64,000 bases of DNA. It comes from Palsa-504 sp963744005 (GTDB taxonomy: Bacteria; Actinomycetota; Actinomycetes; Streptosporangiales; Streptosporangiaceae). Where the stretch lies: assembly GCA_963744005.1 (NCBI GenBank), contig CAVURU010000003.1, positions 124,001 to 188,000 on the forward strand. Reading direction: 5' to 3'. Positions 10,625-19,691 of the stretch are shown one piece after another (position 1 is the stretch's first letter; each line of letters begins with the position of its first letter). The notes beneath the pieces are model-generated. The model was not told where the DNA came from. It saw nothing but the letters and a program-made list of their open reading frames with translations, and did no database searches. The translations under genes were made by a program, and so were the position numbers.

Positions 10625-11449
10625 TCAGCCCGGCGGCTCCGCGATCATGGCCGTGCCGATCTCGCGGAACCCGATCCGGGCGTACACCCGCGCCACCTCG
10701 TGGTCGCTGGCGGACAGGAAGACGGTCCGCACCCCGCGGCTGAGCGCGTCGGCGGCCAGCCGGGCGGTGACCGCCGCGCCCAGCCCCTGCCGGCGATGCG
10801 AGGGCAGCACCCCGATGCCGGTGATCTCGCCGATGCCGTCCGCCGCCTGGCAGCTGCCCGCCGCGACCGGGCCGTCCGGGCCGGACGCGGCGGCCAGGAC
10901 CGAGTATCCGGACCGCAGCCGCTCCCGCAGCATGGCGATCATCCCGCCGTCGTAGTCGGCGGCGATCTTGTCCCGTTCGGCCGTTCCCGCCTCGCCGGCC
11001 GCGGTTCCCGGATGGCTGAACGCCACCGCCGGCACCGCCCAGACCTGGTCCAGCTCGGCGTCCTCCGGCCGGATGATCCGGACCGCCGTCCCGGCCGGCA
11101 GCGGCGGCTCCGGCACCGACCTCGGCGCCCGGCCGGCGTGCACCATGAGCGGATGCCGGTGCACCTGCAGGCCGGCTTCCTCGGCGGCCGCCGCCATCTC
11201 GGGCGCGCACTGCTCGATCCACTCGAATGACTCCGGGATGAGCAGCTCGCGCTGCCGGGCGCGGACCGCGCGGATGCCGTCCGCGGTGATGCGCGGCCGG
11301 GCCCCCAGCCTCGGCCGCGCGTAGTACGGCCAGCCCGTGGCGTCAGGAACGAAGACCTCGAGCGGCCCGAGCTGCTCAGCGCGGGCACGGCGACGCGGAA
11401 TCGCGTCACAATACGCGTCAATCCGCTCAATGGTCCCGTTATCTCCCAC
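10625..11449 (-). CDS. GNAT-family N-acetyltransferase
   Basis: About 274 residues. The C-terminal half is a GNAT domain: GIGEITGIGVLPSHRRQGLG contains the acetyl-CoA-binding R/Q-x-x-G-x-G/A loop (RRQGLGAAV), followed by LSASDHEVARVYARIGFREI, the usual beta6-alpha4 region ending in the Y-x-R-x-GF motif. The N-terminal half is a degenerate GNAT-like or binding domain, a common two-domain layout in actinobacteria. The start is taken at the GTG at 11447-11449 because AAGGTGAG stands seven bases upstream; the frame is open to 11488. Substrate unknown. It is transcribed with, but 44 bases downstream of, the CoA-transferase gene. Confidence 0.88.
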   Translation of the reverse strand: MGDNGTIERIDAYCDAIPRRRARAEQLGPLEVFVPDATGWPYYARPRLGARPRITADGIRAVRARQRELLIPESFEWIEQCAPEMAAAAEEAGLQVHRHPLMVHAGRAPRSVPEPPLPAGTAVRIIRPEDAELDQVWAVPAVAFSHPGTAAGEAGTAERDKIAADYDGGMIAMLRERLRSGYSVLAAASGPDGPVAAGSCQAADGIGEITGIGVLPSHRRQGLGAAVTARLAADALSRGVRTVFLSASDHEVARVYARIGFREIGTAMIAEPPG

Positions 11450-11493
11450 AGCAGTACTCACCTTAGGCCGACCTTTGCCGGCCGCCAAACGGC

Positions 11494-12984
11494 TTACCCG
11501 GCGCGCGTGTCCGGTCCGGGCCGCCAGGCGGCCGGGTCACGGCCGTATCCGCTCAGCGCCGCGGGCCAGGACAGCTCGTCTGCGTCCAGCCGGCCGGGCG
11601 GCCGGACCGCGGTGACCGGGCCGTCGGCGCCGTCCACCGTGACCACCCACGCCGCCGGGTCCCAGCCCGGGTCGGCCCCGCCCGGGACGGCCCCGCCCGT
11701 CGGCCCGGCTGGCCCGGTACGCGGCTGGCCGAGCAGCCAGAGCCCGGTCCGCGCCAGGCTGAGCTCGCGGAACAGGGTGCCGCCGTACGCGGCCTGGGCG
11801 GCCAGGGCCCGCAGCGCGGTGGCCGCGCACAGGTATCCCGTCCCGTGATCGAGGAGCTGGCACGGCAGCGCCCCCGGCCGCTCGCCATCGGCCGACTCGA
11901 TGACCGCGATCCCGGACGCGGCCTGGACGATGCTGTCGAAACCGCGCCGCTGTCCCCAGGGCCCGTCCCGGCCCCAGGCCGACAGGCTCACCACGACCAG
12001 GCCGGGATGGCGTTCGGCCAGGTCCGGCGGAGCCAGGCCGAACCGGTCCAGCGCGTGCGGCCGGTACCCGTGGATCAGCACGTCGGCCCCGGCCAGCAGC
12101 TCATGCAGGCGGCCGAGGCCGTCCGGCGTGCCGAAGTCCAGGACCGCGCTGCGCTTGCCCAGCAGCTGGTCGTAGGTCTGCTGGGGCAGCTCGGGCCGGC
12201 CGGGCGGATCCAGCCGGAGCACGTCGGCCCCCAGCGCGCCCAGGTAGCGGGTGGCCACCGGCCCGGCGATGACCCGGGTCAGGTCGAGCACCCGGATCCC
12301 CGACGCGGGCCCGCTCCCCGGGGCACGGCTCCCCGGAACCCGGCGCCGGGGCGGCGCACCCTCGATGCTGTGCACCCCGTCCCGCCCGCCCGGCTCGCGC
12401 GGCGCTCCCTCGACCAGCCGCGCGGCGGCCACCGCCTGCCCGGCCGGCGCGGCTCGCCAGGCGGCCTCGGTCCGGACCGCCGCCGCCACCCCGCCCGCGG
12501 CCGTCACCCGGTCCTCGACCTCCGCCGCGTCCCGCCGGGCCAGGGCCGCCGCCACCGCGTCCGGGTCTGCGGCACAGCCCAGCACGCGCAGCAGCGCCTC
12601 CCGGTGCCACGGGTAGTTGGCGTGGGTCCGGATCCAGCCGTCGGCCGTCCGCCAGAACCGGGACAGCGGCGCGAAACCGCCCCCGGTGCGCTGGCCGTTC
12701 ACCCGCACCAGCGCTTCGCTCCGGACCGCCGCGGCCACCTGCCGGCGGTCGAGCCCGAGCTCCTGGTGCCCGTGGCCGTCCGCCAGCGCCGCCGCGGCCA
12801 GCAGGGCCGTCCCGATGCAGGCGACGGCCAGGTCCTCGACCGGCAGCCGCGAGGGCAGCTGGCCCGGCGGTCCGGTCACCTTCAGCCGCCCGGGCCAGGC
12901 CGGCCCGCCCTGGCCGTCCGGGGTGTCCCGGTCCAGCTCCGCCCACGCCTCAGCAACCAGCTGCGGCCACTGCTGGTCAGCCAT
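11494..12984 (-). CDS. CaiB/BaiF (class III) CoA-transferase family protein
   Basis: 496 residues. The C-terminal half carries the family III CoA-transferase hallmarks: IRVLDLTRVIAGPVATRYLGALGADV (with the R-x-x-A-GP pattern), KRSAVLDFGTPDGLGRLHEL, ADVLIHGYRPHALDRFG and LSAWGRDGPWGQRRGFDSIV, with DHGTGYLCA further on. The N-terminal half is a second, more divergent copy of the fold (LAVACIGTALLAAAAL...GFAPLSRFWRTADGWIRTHANYPW), as in fused two-domain members. Such enzymes move CoA between organic acids, often in fatty-acid or steroid side-chain breakdown; the acids here are unknown. It begins three bases after the stop of the upstream acetyltransferase gene, so the two are co-transcribed. Confidence 0.9.
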   Translation of the reverse strand: MADQQWPQLVAEAWAELDRDTPDGQGGPAWPGRLKVTGPPGQLPSRLPVEDLAVACIGTALLAAAALADGHGHQELGLDRRQVAAAVRSEALVRVNGQRTGGGFAPLSRFWRTADGWIRTHANYPWHREALLRVLGCAADPDAVAAALARRDAAEVEDRVTAAGGVAAAVRTEAAWRAAPAGQAVAAARLVEGAPREPGGRDGVHSIEGAPPRRRVPGSRAPGSGPASGIRVLDLTRVIAGPVATRYLGALGADVLRLDPPGRPELPQQTYDQLLGKRSAVLDFGTPDGLGRLHELLAGADVLIHGYRPHALDRFGLAPPDLAERHPGLVVVSLSAWGRDGPWGQRRGFDSIVQAASGIAVIESADGERPGALPCQLLDHGTGYLCAATALRALAAQAAYGGTLFRELSLARTGLWLLGQPRTGPAGPTGGAVPGGADPGWDPAAWVVTVDGADGPVTAVRPPGRLDADELSWPAALSGYGRDPAAWRPGPDTRAG

Positions 12985-12987
12985 GCC

Positions 12988-13524
12988 TCACCCGCCCGTG
13001 CCTAGTTCCCGCTGCATCAGCACGGTGTCGAGCCACCGGCCGTGCTTGTACCCGACCCGGCGCAGCCGCCCGGCCGGCTCGAAGCCGAGACGGCGGTGCA
13101 GCGCCACCGAGGCCCCGTCGCCGGAATCGGCGATCACCGCGATGACCTGCCGGGCCCCGGCCTGCTCGCAGCCGGCCAGCAGCGCGCTGAGCAGGGCGCG
13201 GCCCAGCCCGCGGCCGGTGTGCCCGGGGGAGAGGTACACGGTGTCCTCGACCGTGTGCCGGTAGGCGGGCCGCGGCCGCCACGGGCTGGCGTAGGCGTAC
13301 CCGAGGACCGCGCCGTCCTGCTCGGCCACCAGGAAGGGCAGCTCCCGGCCGGTCACCGCGTCCATCCGCTGCTGCCACTGGCCCGCCGAGGGCGGGTCCT
13401 CCTCGAAGGTCACGACGGTGGCCGTCACGTAGTGGGCGTAGATGACGGCCACCGCCTCGAGGTCGGCCGGGACCGCCGCCCGGACGAGCGGGGCCGGGGA
13501 GGCCGGGCCGCCGCCGGCGCTCAT
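12988..13524 (-). CDS. phosphinothricin-type GNAT N-acetyltransferase
   Basis: 178 residues, a single GNAT domain of the PAT/MnaT (YncA) type: VRAAVPADLEAVAVIYAHYV, then TFEEDPPS (the T-F-E-x-x-PP signature of this subgroup), GYAYASPWRPRPAYRHTVEDTVYL, and the acetyl-CoA loop GHTGRGLGRALL, ending with LHRRLGFEPAGRLRRVGYKHGRW. Members acetylate the amino group of phosphinothricin, methionine sulfoximine or related amino acids; which one is used here cannot be told. The gene is the first of a tight operon with the CoA transferase (three-base gap). Confidence 0.9.
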   Translation of the reverse strand: MSAGGGPASPAPLVRAAVPADLEAVAVIYAHYVTATVVTFEEDPPSAGQWQQRMDAVTGRELPFLVAEQDGAVLGYAYASPWRPRPAYRHTVEDTVYLSPGHTGRGLGRALLSALLAGCEQAGARQVIAVIADSGDGASVALHRRLGFEPAGRLRRVGYKHGRWLDTVLMQRELGTGG

Positions 13525-13609
13525 GATCTGTCCGCCCGGCCAGCCGGGCTCGCGTTTGACCGCGACATGTCACGACCATACTCAGGGGCGGCCCCGGGGA
13601 TAATGAACC

Positions 13610-13864
13610 ATGACTTCCGAGACGATCCGCGATCTGCTCGAGCCGCTGGTTGGTCGGTCCGGTTCGATCTTCCTGATCGTGGCCAGGACCGGCCCGATCG
13701 GCTTCGCCACGGCCGAGAACAAGAAGCTGACCGGCATCGAGATCCGTCCCGACGGCCTGATCCGGCTGACCCGCGAGAGCGGCTGGGCCGTGATCGATCC
13801 CACCGACGTCATCGCCGTGGTGTGGAACGGCGAGACCGAGAGCTCGCCCGGCCAGTTCCTCTGA
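13610..13864 (+). CDS. small conserved-looking hypothetical protein
   Basis: 84 residues, not recognised. It reads as a compact beta-rich domain (SGSIFLIVARTGPIGFATA, LTGIEIRPDGLIRLTRESG, WAVIDPTDVIAVVWNG), with no signal peptide or membrane helix. The ATG at 13610 follows a purine-rich GGGGATAATGAA. Third-position GC matches the host. It is divergent from the acetyltransferase/CoA-transferase operon and precedes an SDR gene by 94 bases. Coding is likely; function is unknown. Confidence 0.7.
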   Translation: MTSETIRDLLEPLVGRSGSIFLIVARTGPIGFATAENKKLTGIEIRPDGLIRLTRESGWAVIDPTDVIAVVWNGETESSPGQFL

Positions 13865-13958
13865 CGTGGCCGCCTGACGACCGCAGGCCGGGCCGGCCGG
13901 GCCCGGTGAGCGCCGCTAGGGTTGTCTGAACACCGGGATCTGCGGAAGGCGTGAGCCA

Positions 13959-14759
13959 ATGGCGGCACTGGACGGGAAGGTGGCCATCGTCACCGGCGCG
14001 AGCCGGGGCATCGGCGAATACATCGCGCGGGCGCTGGCCGGCGCCGGGGCGTCGGTCGTGATCGCGGCCCGCAGCACCGAGGTCACCGACAAGCGGCTGC
14101 CCGGCACCATCTACACGGTGGCCGAGCACATCCGGTCCCGCGGCGGCCGGGCGCTGCCGGTGCGCCTCGACGTGCGCGACCCGGAGAGCATCACCAGCTG
14201 CGTCCAGCAGACCGTGGCCGAGTTCGGCCGGATCGACATCGTGGTCAACAACGCCGCGATCCTCATCCCGGGCATGCTGGAGACTGTCCAGCCCCGGCAC
14301 CTGGACCTGATCTGGCAGATCGACCTGCGCGGGCCGCTGCTGCTCATCCGCGAGGCGCTGCCGCACATGCGGGCCGCAGGCGGCGGCCATATCGTCAACG
14401 TCTCCTCCGGCGCGGCCATCTTCCCCGGGCCCGGCCCGTATGAGGCCAACACCTCCGGCGGTGCCTTCTACGGCATGGTCAAGGCCGGCCTGGAGCACTA
14501 CTCGCAGAGCCTGGCCATGGAGCTGCAGGACGCGAACATCGCGGTCAACGTGCTGTCGGTGCAGGAGGTCGTCCACACCCCGGGCAACATCTGGGCCCAG
14601 AACGACCCGGAGAACCCGGACCTGGACTTCCAGCCGTCCGGTCACCTGGCCGCCGTGACCCTGTGGATGGTCGAGCAGCCGCCCGCCAAGTTCACCGGCA
14701 ACATCGTGGCCGCCGAGCAGCTGTTCCGCGAGCGGGGCATGGAGCCGCAGATCGACTAG
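13959..14759 (+). CDS. short-chain dehydrogenase/reductase
   Basis: 266 residues, classical SDR. The Rossmann cofactor motif TGASRGIGEYI stands near residue 12, followed by the NNAAIL structural motif, the catalytic serine in VNVSSGAAIF, and the Y-x-x-x-K pair in FYGMVKAGLEHYSQSLA. It oxidises or reduces a hydroxyl/carbonyl group with NAD(P)(H); the substrate is unknown. GGAAGGCGTG precedes the ATG. The next gene, an aldehyde dehydrogenase, starts 61 bases downstream on the same strand, so an alcohol-aldehyde-acid oxidation pair is plausible. Confidence 0.92.
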   Translation: MAALDGKVAIVTGASRGIGEYIARALAGAGASVVIAARSTEVTDKRLPGTIYTVAEHIRSRGGRALPVRLDVRDPESITSCVQQTVAEFGRIDIVVNNAAILIPGMLETVQPRHLDLIWQIDLRGPLLLIREALPHMRAAGGGHIVNVSSGAAIFPGPGPYEANTSGGAFYGMVKAGLEHYSQSLAMELQDANIAVNVLSVQEVVHTPGNIWAQNDPENPDLDFQPSGHLAAVTLWMVEQPPAKFTGNIVAAEQLFRERGMEPQID

Positions 14760-14820
14760 CGGGCCGGGCCGCCGCCGGTAGGCTCACTGTTACGACCAGG
14801 TAGCAGGAGAGGCGGCGGCG

Positions 14821-16200
14821 ATGACGTACCAGGTGGTGAACCCGGCCACCGGCCAGGTGGAGCACGAGTACCCGACCGCGACCGACGCGGAGATCGGCGA
14901 GGTGCTGGACCGGGCCGAGCGCGGCTACCTGGCCTGGCGGCAGAGCGACATGGCCGAACGAGCGGACGTCCTGCGCCGGGTCGCCCAGTTGCACGAGGAC
15001 CGGGCCGACGAGCTGGGCGCGATCGTCACCCGCGAGATGGGCAAGACGACGGCCGAGGCCAAGGGCGAGGTGGCCCTGACCGTCGACATCTACCGCTACT
15101 ACGCCGAGCACGGGGCCGGCCTGCTCAAGGACGAGCCGCTGCAGTCCAACACGCCGGGCAGCGCCTGGGTCCGCCGGACCCCGATCGGGGCCCTGCTGGG
15201 CATCATGCCGTGGAACTACCCGTACTACCAGGCCGCCCGGTTCGCCGCTCCCAACCTGATGATCGGCAACACCATCGTGCTCAAGCACGCGCCGCAGTGC
15301 CCGGAGTCGGCCCTGGCCATGGAGCAGATCTTCGCCGAGGCCGGGCTGCCCGCCGACGCGTACATCAACGTGTTCGCCAGCAACGAGCAGGCAGCGGACA
15401 TCATCGCCGACCCGCGGATCGCCGGGGTGTCGGTGACCGGCAGCGACCGGGCCGGCTCGGCGGTGGCCGCCATCGCCGGCCAGTACCTGAAGAAGGTCGT
15501 GCTGGAGCTGGGCGGCTCGGATGCGTTCATCGTGCTGGACGGGGCCGACCTGCCCGCCGTGGCCAAGGCGGCCGCCGCCGCCCGGATGCAGAACGGGGGC
15601 CAGGCCTGCAGCTCCTCCAAGCGGATGATCGTGACCGGCGAGGTGTACGACGAGTTCATGGCCGAGTTCACCGCGGCCATGTCCGGCTACACCACCGGTG
15701 ACCCCAACGACCCCGCCACGGTCTACGGGCCGCTGTCCTCGGAGCAGGCCGCCCGCAACGTGATGGACCAGATCAACGACGCGGTCGGCAAGGGCGCGAG
15801 CGTGCACCTGGGCGGGCGCCGTCCCGACCGCCCCGGCGCGTACGTCGAGGCCACCGTGCTGTCCGGCGTGACCCCGGAGATGCGCGCCTACCACGAGGAG
15901 CTGTTCGGCCCGGTCGCGGTGGTCTACCGGGTGGCCGACGCCGAGGAGGCCATCGAGCTGGCCAACAGCAGCTCCTACGGGCTGGGCAGCGCGGTATTCG
16001 CCAGCGACGAGTCGGTGGCCCTGGACGTGGCGGACCGGCTGGACGTCGGGATGGTCTGGATCAACCAGCGCGAGGGCGGCGGCCCGGAACTGCCCTTCGG
16101 CGGGACCAAGCGCTCCGGCATCGGCCGGGAGCTCGGGCCGCTGGGCATCGACGAGTTCGTGAACAAGAAGCTGATGCACACCCGGCCGGACAGCCAGTAG
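14821..16200 (+). CDS. gabD: succinate-semialdehyde dehydrogenase (NADP+)-type aldehyde dehydrogenase
   Basis: 459 residues, full-length for the GabD1-like class (~455). Catalytic glutamate is in LELGGSDAFIVLDGADL and the nucleophilic cysteine in NGGQACSSSKRMIV; PWNYPYYQAARFAAPNLMIGN and the C-terminal PFGGTKRSGIGRELG match the family. It oxidises succinic semialdehyde (or a related aldehyde) to the acid, feeding the TCA cycle, with NADP as likely cofactor by similarity to mycobacterial GabD1. The Shine-Dalgarno AGGAGAGG lies before the ATG. It follows the SDR gene on the same strand. Enzyme class is secure, exact substrate less so. Confidence 0.9.
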   Translation: MTYQVVNPATGQVEHEYPTATDAEIGEVLDRAERGYLAWRQSDMAERADVLRRVAQLHEDRADELGAIVTREMGKTTAEAKGEVALTVDIYRYYAEHGAGLLKDEPLQSNTPGSAWVRRTPIGALLGIMPWNYPYYQAARFAAPNLMIGNTIVLKHAPQCPESALAMEQIFAEAGLPADAYINVFASNEQAADIIADPRIAGVSVTGSDRAGSAVAAIAGQYLKKVVLELGGSDAFIVLDGADLPAVAKAAAAARMQNGGQACSSSKRMIVTGEVYDEFMAEFTAAMSGYTTGDPNDPATVYGPLSSEQAARNVMDQINDAVGKGASVHLGGRRPDRPGAYVEATVLSGVTPEMRAYHEELFGPVAVVYRVADAEEAIELANSSSYGLGSAVFASDESVALDVADRLDVGMVWINQREGGGPELPFGGTKRSGIGRELGPLGIDEFVNKKLMHTRPDSQ

Positions 16201-16208
16201 CCGCCCGG

Positions 16209-16583
16209 TCAGGCCTGCGGCCCGCCCGGGCTGCTGAACGGAGGCAGGCGCCGGATGGCGACGCGGCGCCTGCCCTCCTCGATCCACGGCGGGATCAGGC
16301 CTTCCTCCGCGCCCGCCATCCGGCACAGCTCCGCCACCGCCTGCCCGCGCACCTCGTACTCCTCGCCCTTCCCCTCGGCCGCCCCGAGCGCCAGCCCGGC
16401 TTCCTCGGCCAGCAGGTCGGCGCGGCCGGCGGCGACCTCCCGCAGCTCGGCCGCTCCCGCGGCCTTCTCGTCCTCGCTCAGCCCGCCCCACCGGGCATGC
16501 CGCCGGGCGATCCCGGAGATCCGGGCCAGGAGCAGTCGCTCGGCGTCGACACGGGCATGATCTCTGGACGCTGCGGCCATCAT
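16209..16583 (-). CDS. small hypothetical protein, charged and helical
   Basis: 124 residues, family not recognised. It is rich in alanine, arginine and glutamate and predicted by eye to be all-helical (RVDAERLLLARISGIARRHARW, LSEDEKAAGAAELREVAAGRADLLAEEAG), with no membrane segment. A stretch near the C terminus (IPPWIEEGRRRVAIRRLP) looks conserved-like. It converges with gabD, eight bases apart, and its upstream region 16584-16734 is unusually AT-rich for this window and likely holds its promoter. Coding is probable from codon bias. Confidence 0.62.
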   Translation of the reverse strand: MMAAASRDHARVDAERLLLARISGIARRHARWGGLSEDEKAAGAAELREVAAGRADLLAEEAGLALGAAEGKGEEYEVRGQAVAELCRMAGAEEGLIPPWIEEGRRRVAIRRLPPFSSPGGPQA

Positions 16584-16734
16584 TCGTACCTGTATTCGTC
16601 TCGAAAAGATTGATGTTGACCATCATGCGACACAGATACGACTACTTCAAGTAAGCATTTGTGGCGAGTGTTGACGGACAGTCACCCGCAGAGTCACACT
16701 GAACGCATCAGGATCACCTGCATCACCGTCGCCC

Positions 16735-16995
16735 GTGGACCATCCGTACACCATCGATGACGCCGTGACCGCCGCCGAGGCGCTGCGCGAGATCAGCGCC
16801 GGTCACGAGCAGGCCGCCACGGCTCTGCTCGACGCGGCCGGGCTGAGCGCGCTGAGCAACGACGAGCTCGAGGACCTGAGGGCCCGGTTCGGCGTGGAAG
16901 CCTTACCTGTCCGGGCACCCGGCTGCGGCCAGCGCGGTCAGTCCCGGCCGCGCAGCAGTGACACCCGGAACGGGCGGACCTCCCCGCGCGCGTAG
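16735..16995 (+). CDS. small hypothetical protein, uncertain
   Basis: 86 residues from a GTG start. The first ~58 residues (YTIDDAVTAAEALREISAGH...LSNDELEDLRARFGVEALP) look like a genuine helical domain with host codon bias. The last ~30 residues run antisense into the end of the convergent YciI gene and are low-complexity R/S/G, suggesting that the natural stop has been lost by a base change or indel near 16910. No known family. It faces the divergent hypothetical gene at 16209-16583 across an AT-rich spacer. Confidence 0.45.
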   Translation: MDHPYTIDDAVTAAEALREISAGHEQAATALLDAAGLSALSNDELEDLRARFGVEALPVRAPGCGQRGQSRPRSSDTRNGRTSPRA

Positions 16996-17237
16996 CCGCC
17001 GCTGACCACCGGATCCTCCTGCATGAACTGGCGCGCCGCCTGCTCGTCCGGCGCCTCGAAGACGACCAGCCCGGTGTTGACCGTCCCCAGGGTCGGCCCG
17101 GCCAGGATGAGCTCACCGCTGGCCAGCAGCCGCTGCAGCCGCTCGAAGTGCTCGGCCCAGACCGCCTTCTCCGCAGCCGTCATCGTCGCGGCGAAGTCCT
17201 CGCGCGGGGGATGCAGGAAGTAGATCCATTCCGTCAC
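16938..17237 (-). CDS. YciI-family (dimeric alpha-beta barrel) protein
   Basis: 99 residues. The YciI pattern is visible: WIYFLHPPREDFAATMTAAEKAVWAEHFERLQRL, GELILAGPTLG, TGLVVFEAPDEQAARQFM, EDPVVSGGYARGEVRPFRV. The histidine in AEHFERL and the aspartate in QEDP are the residues usually associated with this fold's active site. The biochemical role is generally unknown for this family. The GTG at 17235-17237 is chosen because the fold starts right after it; the longer frame to 17303 adds a basic leader without conservation. It overlaps the doubtful tail of the convergent small gene. Confidence 0.88.
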   Translation of the reverse strand: MTEWIYFLHPPREDFAATMTAAEKAVWAEHFERLQRLLASGELILAGPTLGTVNTGLVVFEAPDEQAARQFMQEDPVVSGGYARGEVRPFRVSLLRGRD

Positions 17238-17417
17238 GAGCCGAGTCTTCCCTCGCCGCCGGCGGTACGTCAATCCGGGATCTCGGCAGGTATTGAGATC
17301 CATAATTAACTGGTGCTAATCCAGGGCCGCCGGAACAGCAGCGGATCGGCCGGCCGGGTTCGCGTTTCATGCCATCTGTCGTTGATGCGGTAGTGATCCC
17401 GGAGTACGGTCGGAAAC

Positions 17418-19658
17418 GTGACATCGGAGGTCGCCGACGGGGTGGCGAGGCTTCCTTTCGGATTCTGGGAGTCGAAGTTCCGCCCGCCCAGAGAACGTGC
17501 CGGGATCGTGCGGCGGGCCGCCCTCGTCGACCGGCTGGCGGCCGTGCAGGAGCCGGTTATCGCTGTGGTCGCCCCGCCCGGCTACGGCAAGACGACGCTG
17601 CTGGCGCAGTGGGCCGGGCAGGTAGATCCCCGGGTGGCCTGGGTCTCCTGCGACGACGGCGACAACGACCCCGTGGTACTCCTGGCCGCGGTGGCGGTGG
17701 CCCTGGACCGGATCGAGCCGGTGGACCCGGGGATATTCGGTGCCCTGGTCTCGTCAAGCGCTGGCATCGTCCTCGCTCCGAGGCTGATGGCCGCATTCGC
17801 GTCAGTATCCCGGCCGGTCCGCATGGTCTTCGATAATGCCGAGGCGGTAACCAGCCAAGAGTGCCTGATGATGCTCGCTGAATTCGCCGTGCGCCTGCCG
17901 CAGGGATGGCAGCTCGCGTTCGGTTCACGAACCCGCGTGCCGCTCCCGGTGGCGCGGCTGCGCGCTCAGGGCGGGATCGTGGAAGTCAGCGCCGGGGATC
18001 TGGCCATGGACCGGAAGGAAGCGTCCGCCCTGCTGGCCAGCGCAGGCGCCGAGATGGGCGAGGCCGGTATCGGTGACCTGCTCGAGCGGACCGAGGGATG
18101 GCCGGCCGGTTTGTATATCGCCGCGCTGGCCATGAAAGCCGGAATCCGGCCCGGCGACGTCGGGTTCACGTTCACCGGCGATGACGTCTTCATGGGCGAC
18201 TACCTGCGATCTGAGCTGCTGGACCGGGTCTCGCCCGCGGAGGCGTCGTTCCTGACCCGGACCTCGGTCCTGGACCGGCTGTGCGGGCCGCTGTGTGACG
18301 CGATCCTGGCCCGCAAGGGGTCACAGCAGGTGCTCGAACAGCTGGAGAGCAGGAACCTGCTCGTGGTCCCGCTCGACCGGCACCGCGAGTGGTACCGCTA
18401 CCACCCGCTGCTCCAGGACCTGCTCCAGGCCGAGCTGCGCCGCCGGGAGCCCGAGCTCGGGCCGGACCTGCACTTCCGGGCGGCCTCGTGGTACGAGGCG
18501 AACGCCATGCCGGAGACCGCGATCGGGCACGCTCAGGAGGCCGGAGACTATGACCGGGTGGCGCGCCTGGTCCTGGAGGTGGCTCAGCCGGTCTGGGTGA
18601 GCGGGCGGGCCGAAACGGTGCTGCGCTGGATGGAGTCGCTCCGGGACATCACCTCAGCCGAGCACTACGGCGCGATCGCCGTGCACGCCTCGCTGATCTG
18701 TGCCCTGCTGGGCCAGCCGAGCGAAGCCGAGCGGTGGGTGGCCGCAGCGGAACGCGCCTCGCCGGCGGGCATCCTCCCGGACGGCAACACGATGGCGGCC
18801 ACGCTGGCCTACCTGCGGGCGCTGTTGTGCCGTGACGGCCCCGCCGTCATGCGGCGCGATGCGCAGGCCGCGTGGGACGGGCTGAACCCGGCCAGTCCGT
18901 ACCGGGCCACCATGCTCTACACCGAAGGCATCTCCTACCTGCTGGAGGATGACCTGGACCGCGCGGATCAGATCCTGGTCCGCGCGTTCGGCGAGGCCGA
19001 CCGGGTCGGGGCCCCGCCGCTGGCCGCCGTCATCCTGGCCGAGCGGTGCATCGTGGCCGAGCAGCGCGGCGACTGGCCGGAGGCCATGAGGCTGGTGCAG
19101 CAGGCCGTCACCATCGTGGAGGCCGGGCAGTTCGACGACTACTGGACCAGCGCCCTGGTCTACGCCTGGGCCAGCCGGGCCGCCCTGCACGGCGGGAAGA
19201 TCGCCGAGGCGCGCTCCTGGCTGGGGCGCGCCGCCCGGCTCAGGCCGCTGCTGAGCTACGTCCTGCCGGTCATGTCGGTCCAGGCCCTGCTGGAGATGGC
19301 ACGCTGCTATCTCGCTCTTTCCGACCCCGGCGGCGCCATAGCGGTCCTGAACCAGGTCCGCGACATCCTCCAGCAACGGCCCGATCTCGGGTCGCTGTCC
19401 CGGCAGGCCGCTCAGCTTCGCGCCGAGCCCGGCAGGAACGGGGCGCCTGACGTCGGTGCGTCATCTCTCACCGCCGCCGAACTGCGACTGCTGCCGCTGC
19501 TATCGACTCATCTGTCCTACCAGGAGATCGGCGAGCGGCTGTACGTCTCGAAGAATACGGTCAAGAGCCAGGCCTACTCGGTATTCCGGAAGCTCGGGGC
19601 CTCCTCGCGCAGCGAGGCCGTCAGCCGAGCGCGCGACCTCGGCCTGGATTATCTCTAG
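17418..19658 (+). CDS. MalT-like LuxR-family ATP-dependent transcriptional regulator
   Basis: 746 residues. It begins with a short linker (FWESKFRPPRERAGIVRRAAL, typical of MalT-type proteins), then an AAA/STAND NTPase with Walker A VVAPPGYGKTTLLAQW and a Walker B-like VRMVFDNAE. The arginine/winged-helix region (LERTEGWPAGLYIAALAM) follows, then TPR-like helical repeats from ~residue 370 to 640, and a LuxR helix-turn-helix at the C terminus (LTAAELRLLPLLSTHLSYQEIG, VSKNTVKSQAYSVFRKLG). Such proteins bind an inducer and ATP, oligomerise and activate a promoter. The starting GTG is at 17418. No obvious target lies next door; the downstream gene is a convergent lipoprotein. Confidence 0.93.
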   Translation: MTSEVADGVARLPFGFWESKFRPPRERAGIVRRAALVDRLAAVQEPVIAVVAPPGYGKTTLLAQWAGQVDPRVAWVSCDDGDNDPVVLLAAVAVALDRIEPVDPGIFGALVSSSAGIVLAPRLMAAFASVSRPVRMVFDNAEAVTSQECLMMLAEFAVRLPQGWQLAFGSRTRVPLPVARLRAQGGIVEVSAGDLAMDRKEASALLASAGAEMGEAGIGDLLERTEGWPAGLYIAALAMKAGIRPGDVGFTFTGDDVFMGDYLRSELLDRVSPAEASFLTRTSVLDRLCGPLCDAILARKGSQQVLEQLESRNLLVVPLDRHREWYRYHPLLQDLLQAELRRREPELGPDLHFRAASWYEANAMPETAIGHAQEAGDYDRVARLVLEVAQPVWVSGRAETVLRWMESLRDITSAEHYGAIAVHASLICALLGQPSEAERWVAAAERASPAGILPDGNTMAATLAYLRALLCRDGPAVMRRDAQAAWDGLNPASPYRATMLYTEGISYLLEDDLDRADQILVRAFGEADRVGAPPLAAVILAERCIVAEQRGDWPEAMRLVQQAVTIVEAGQFDDYWTSALVYAWASRAALHGGKIAEARSWLGRAARLRPLLSYVLPVMSVQALLEMARCYLALSDPGGAIAVLNQVRDILQQRPDLGSLSRQAAQLRAEPGRNGAPDVGASSLTAAELRLLPLLSTHLSYQEIGERLYVSKNTVKSQAYSVFRKLGASSRSEAVSRARDLGLDYL

Positions 19659-19691
19659 GTCTCGACCGTCAGGGCCCCGGCTGGCGCGGGC

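Noticed and set aside
14692..16626. Minus-strand open frame of ~640 residues opposite gabD
   Set aside because: Low-complexity product, no family match; gabD on the plus strand has full catalytic motifs.
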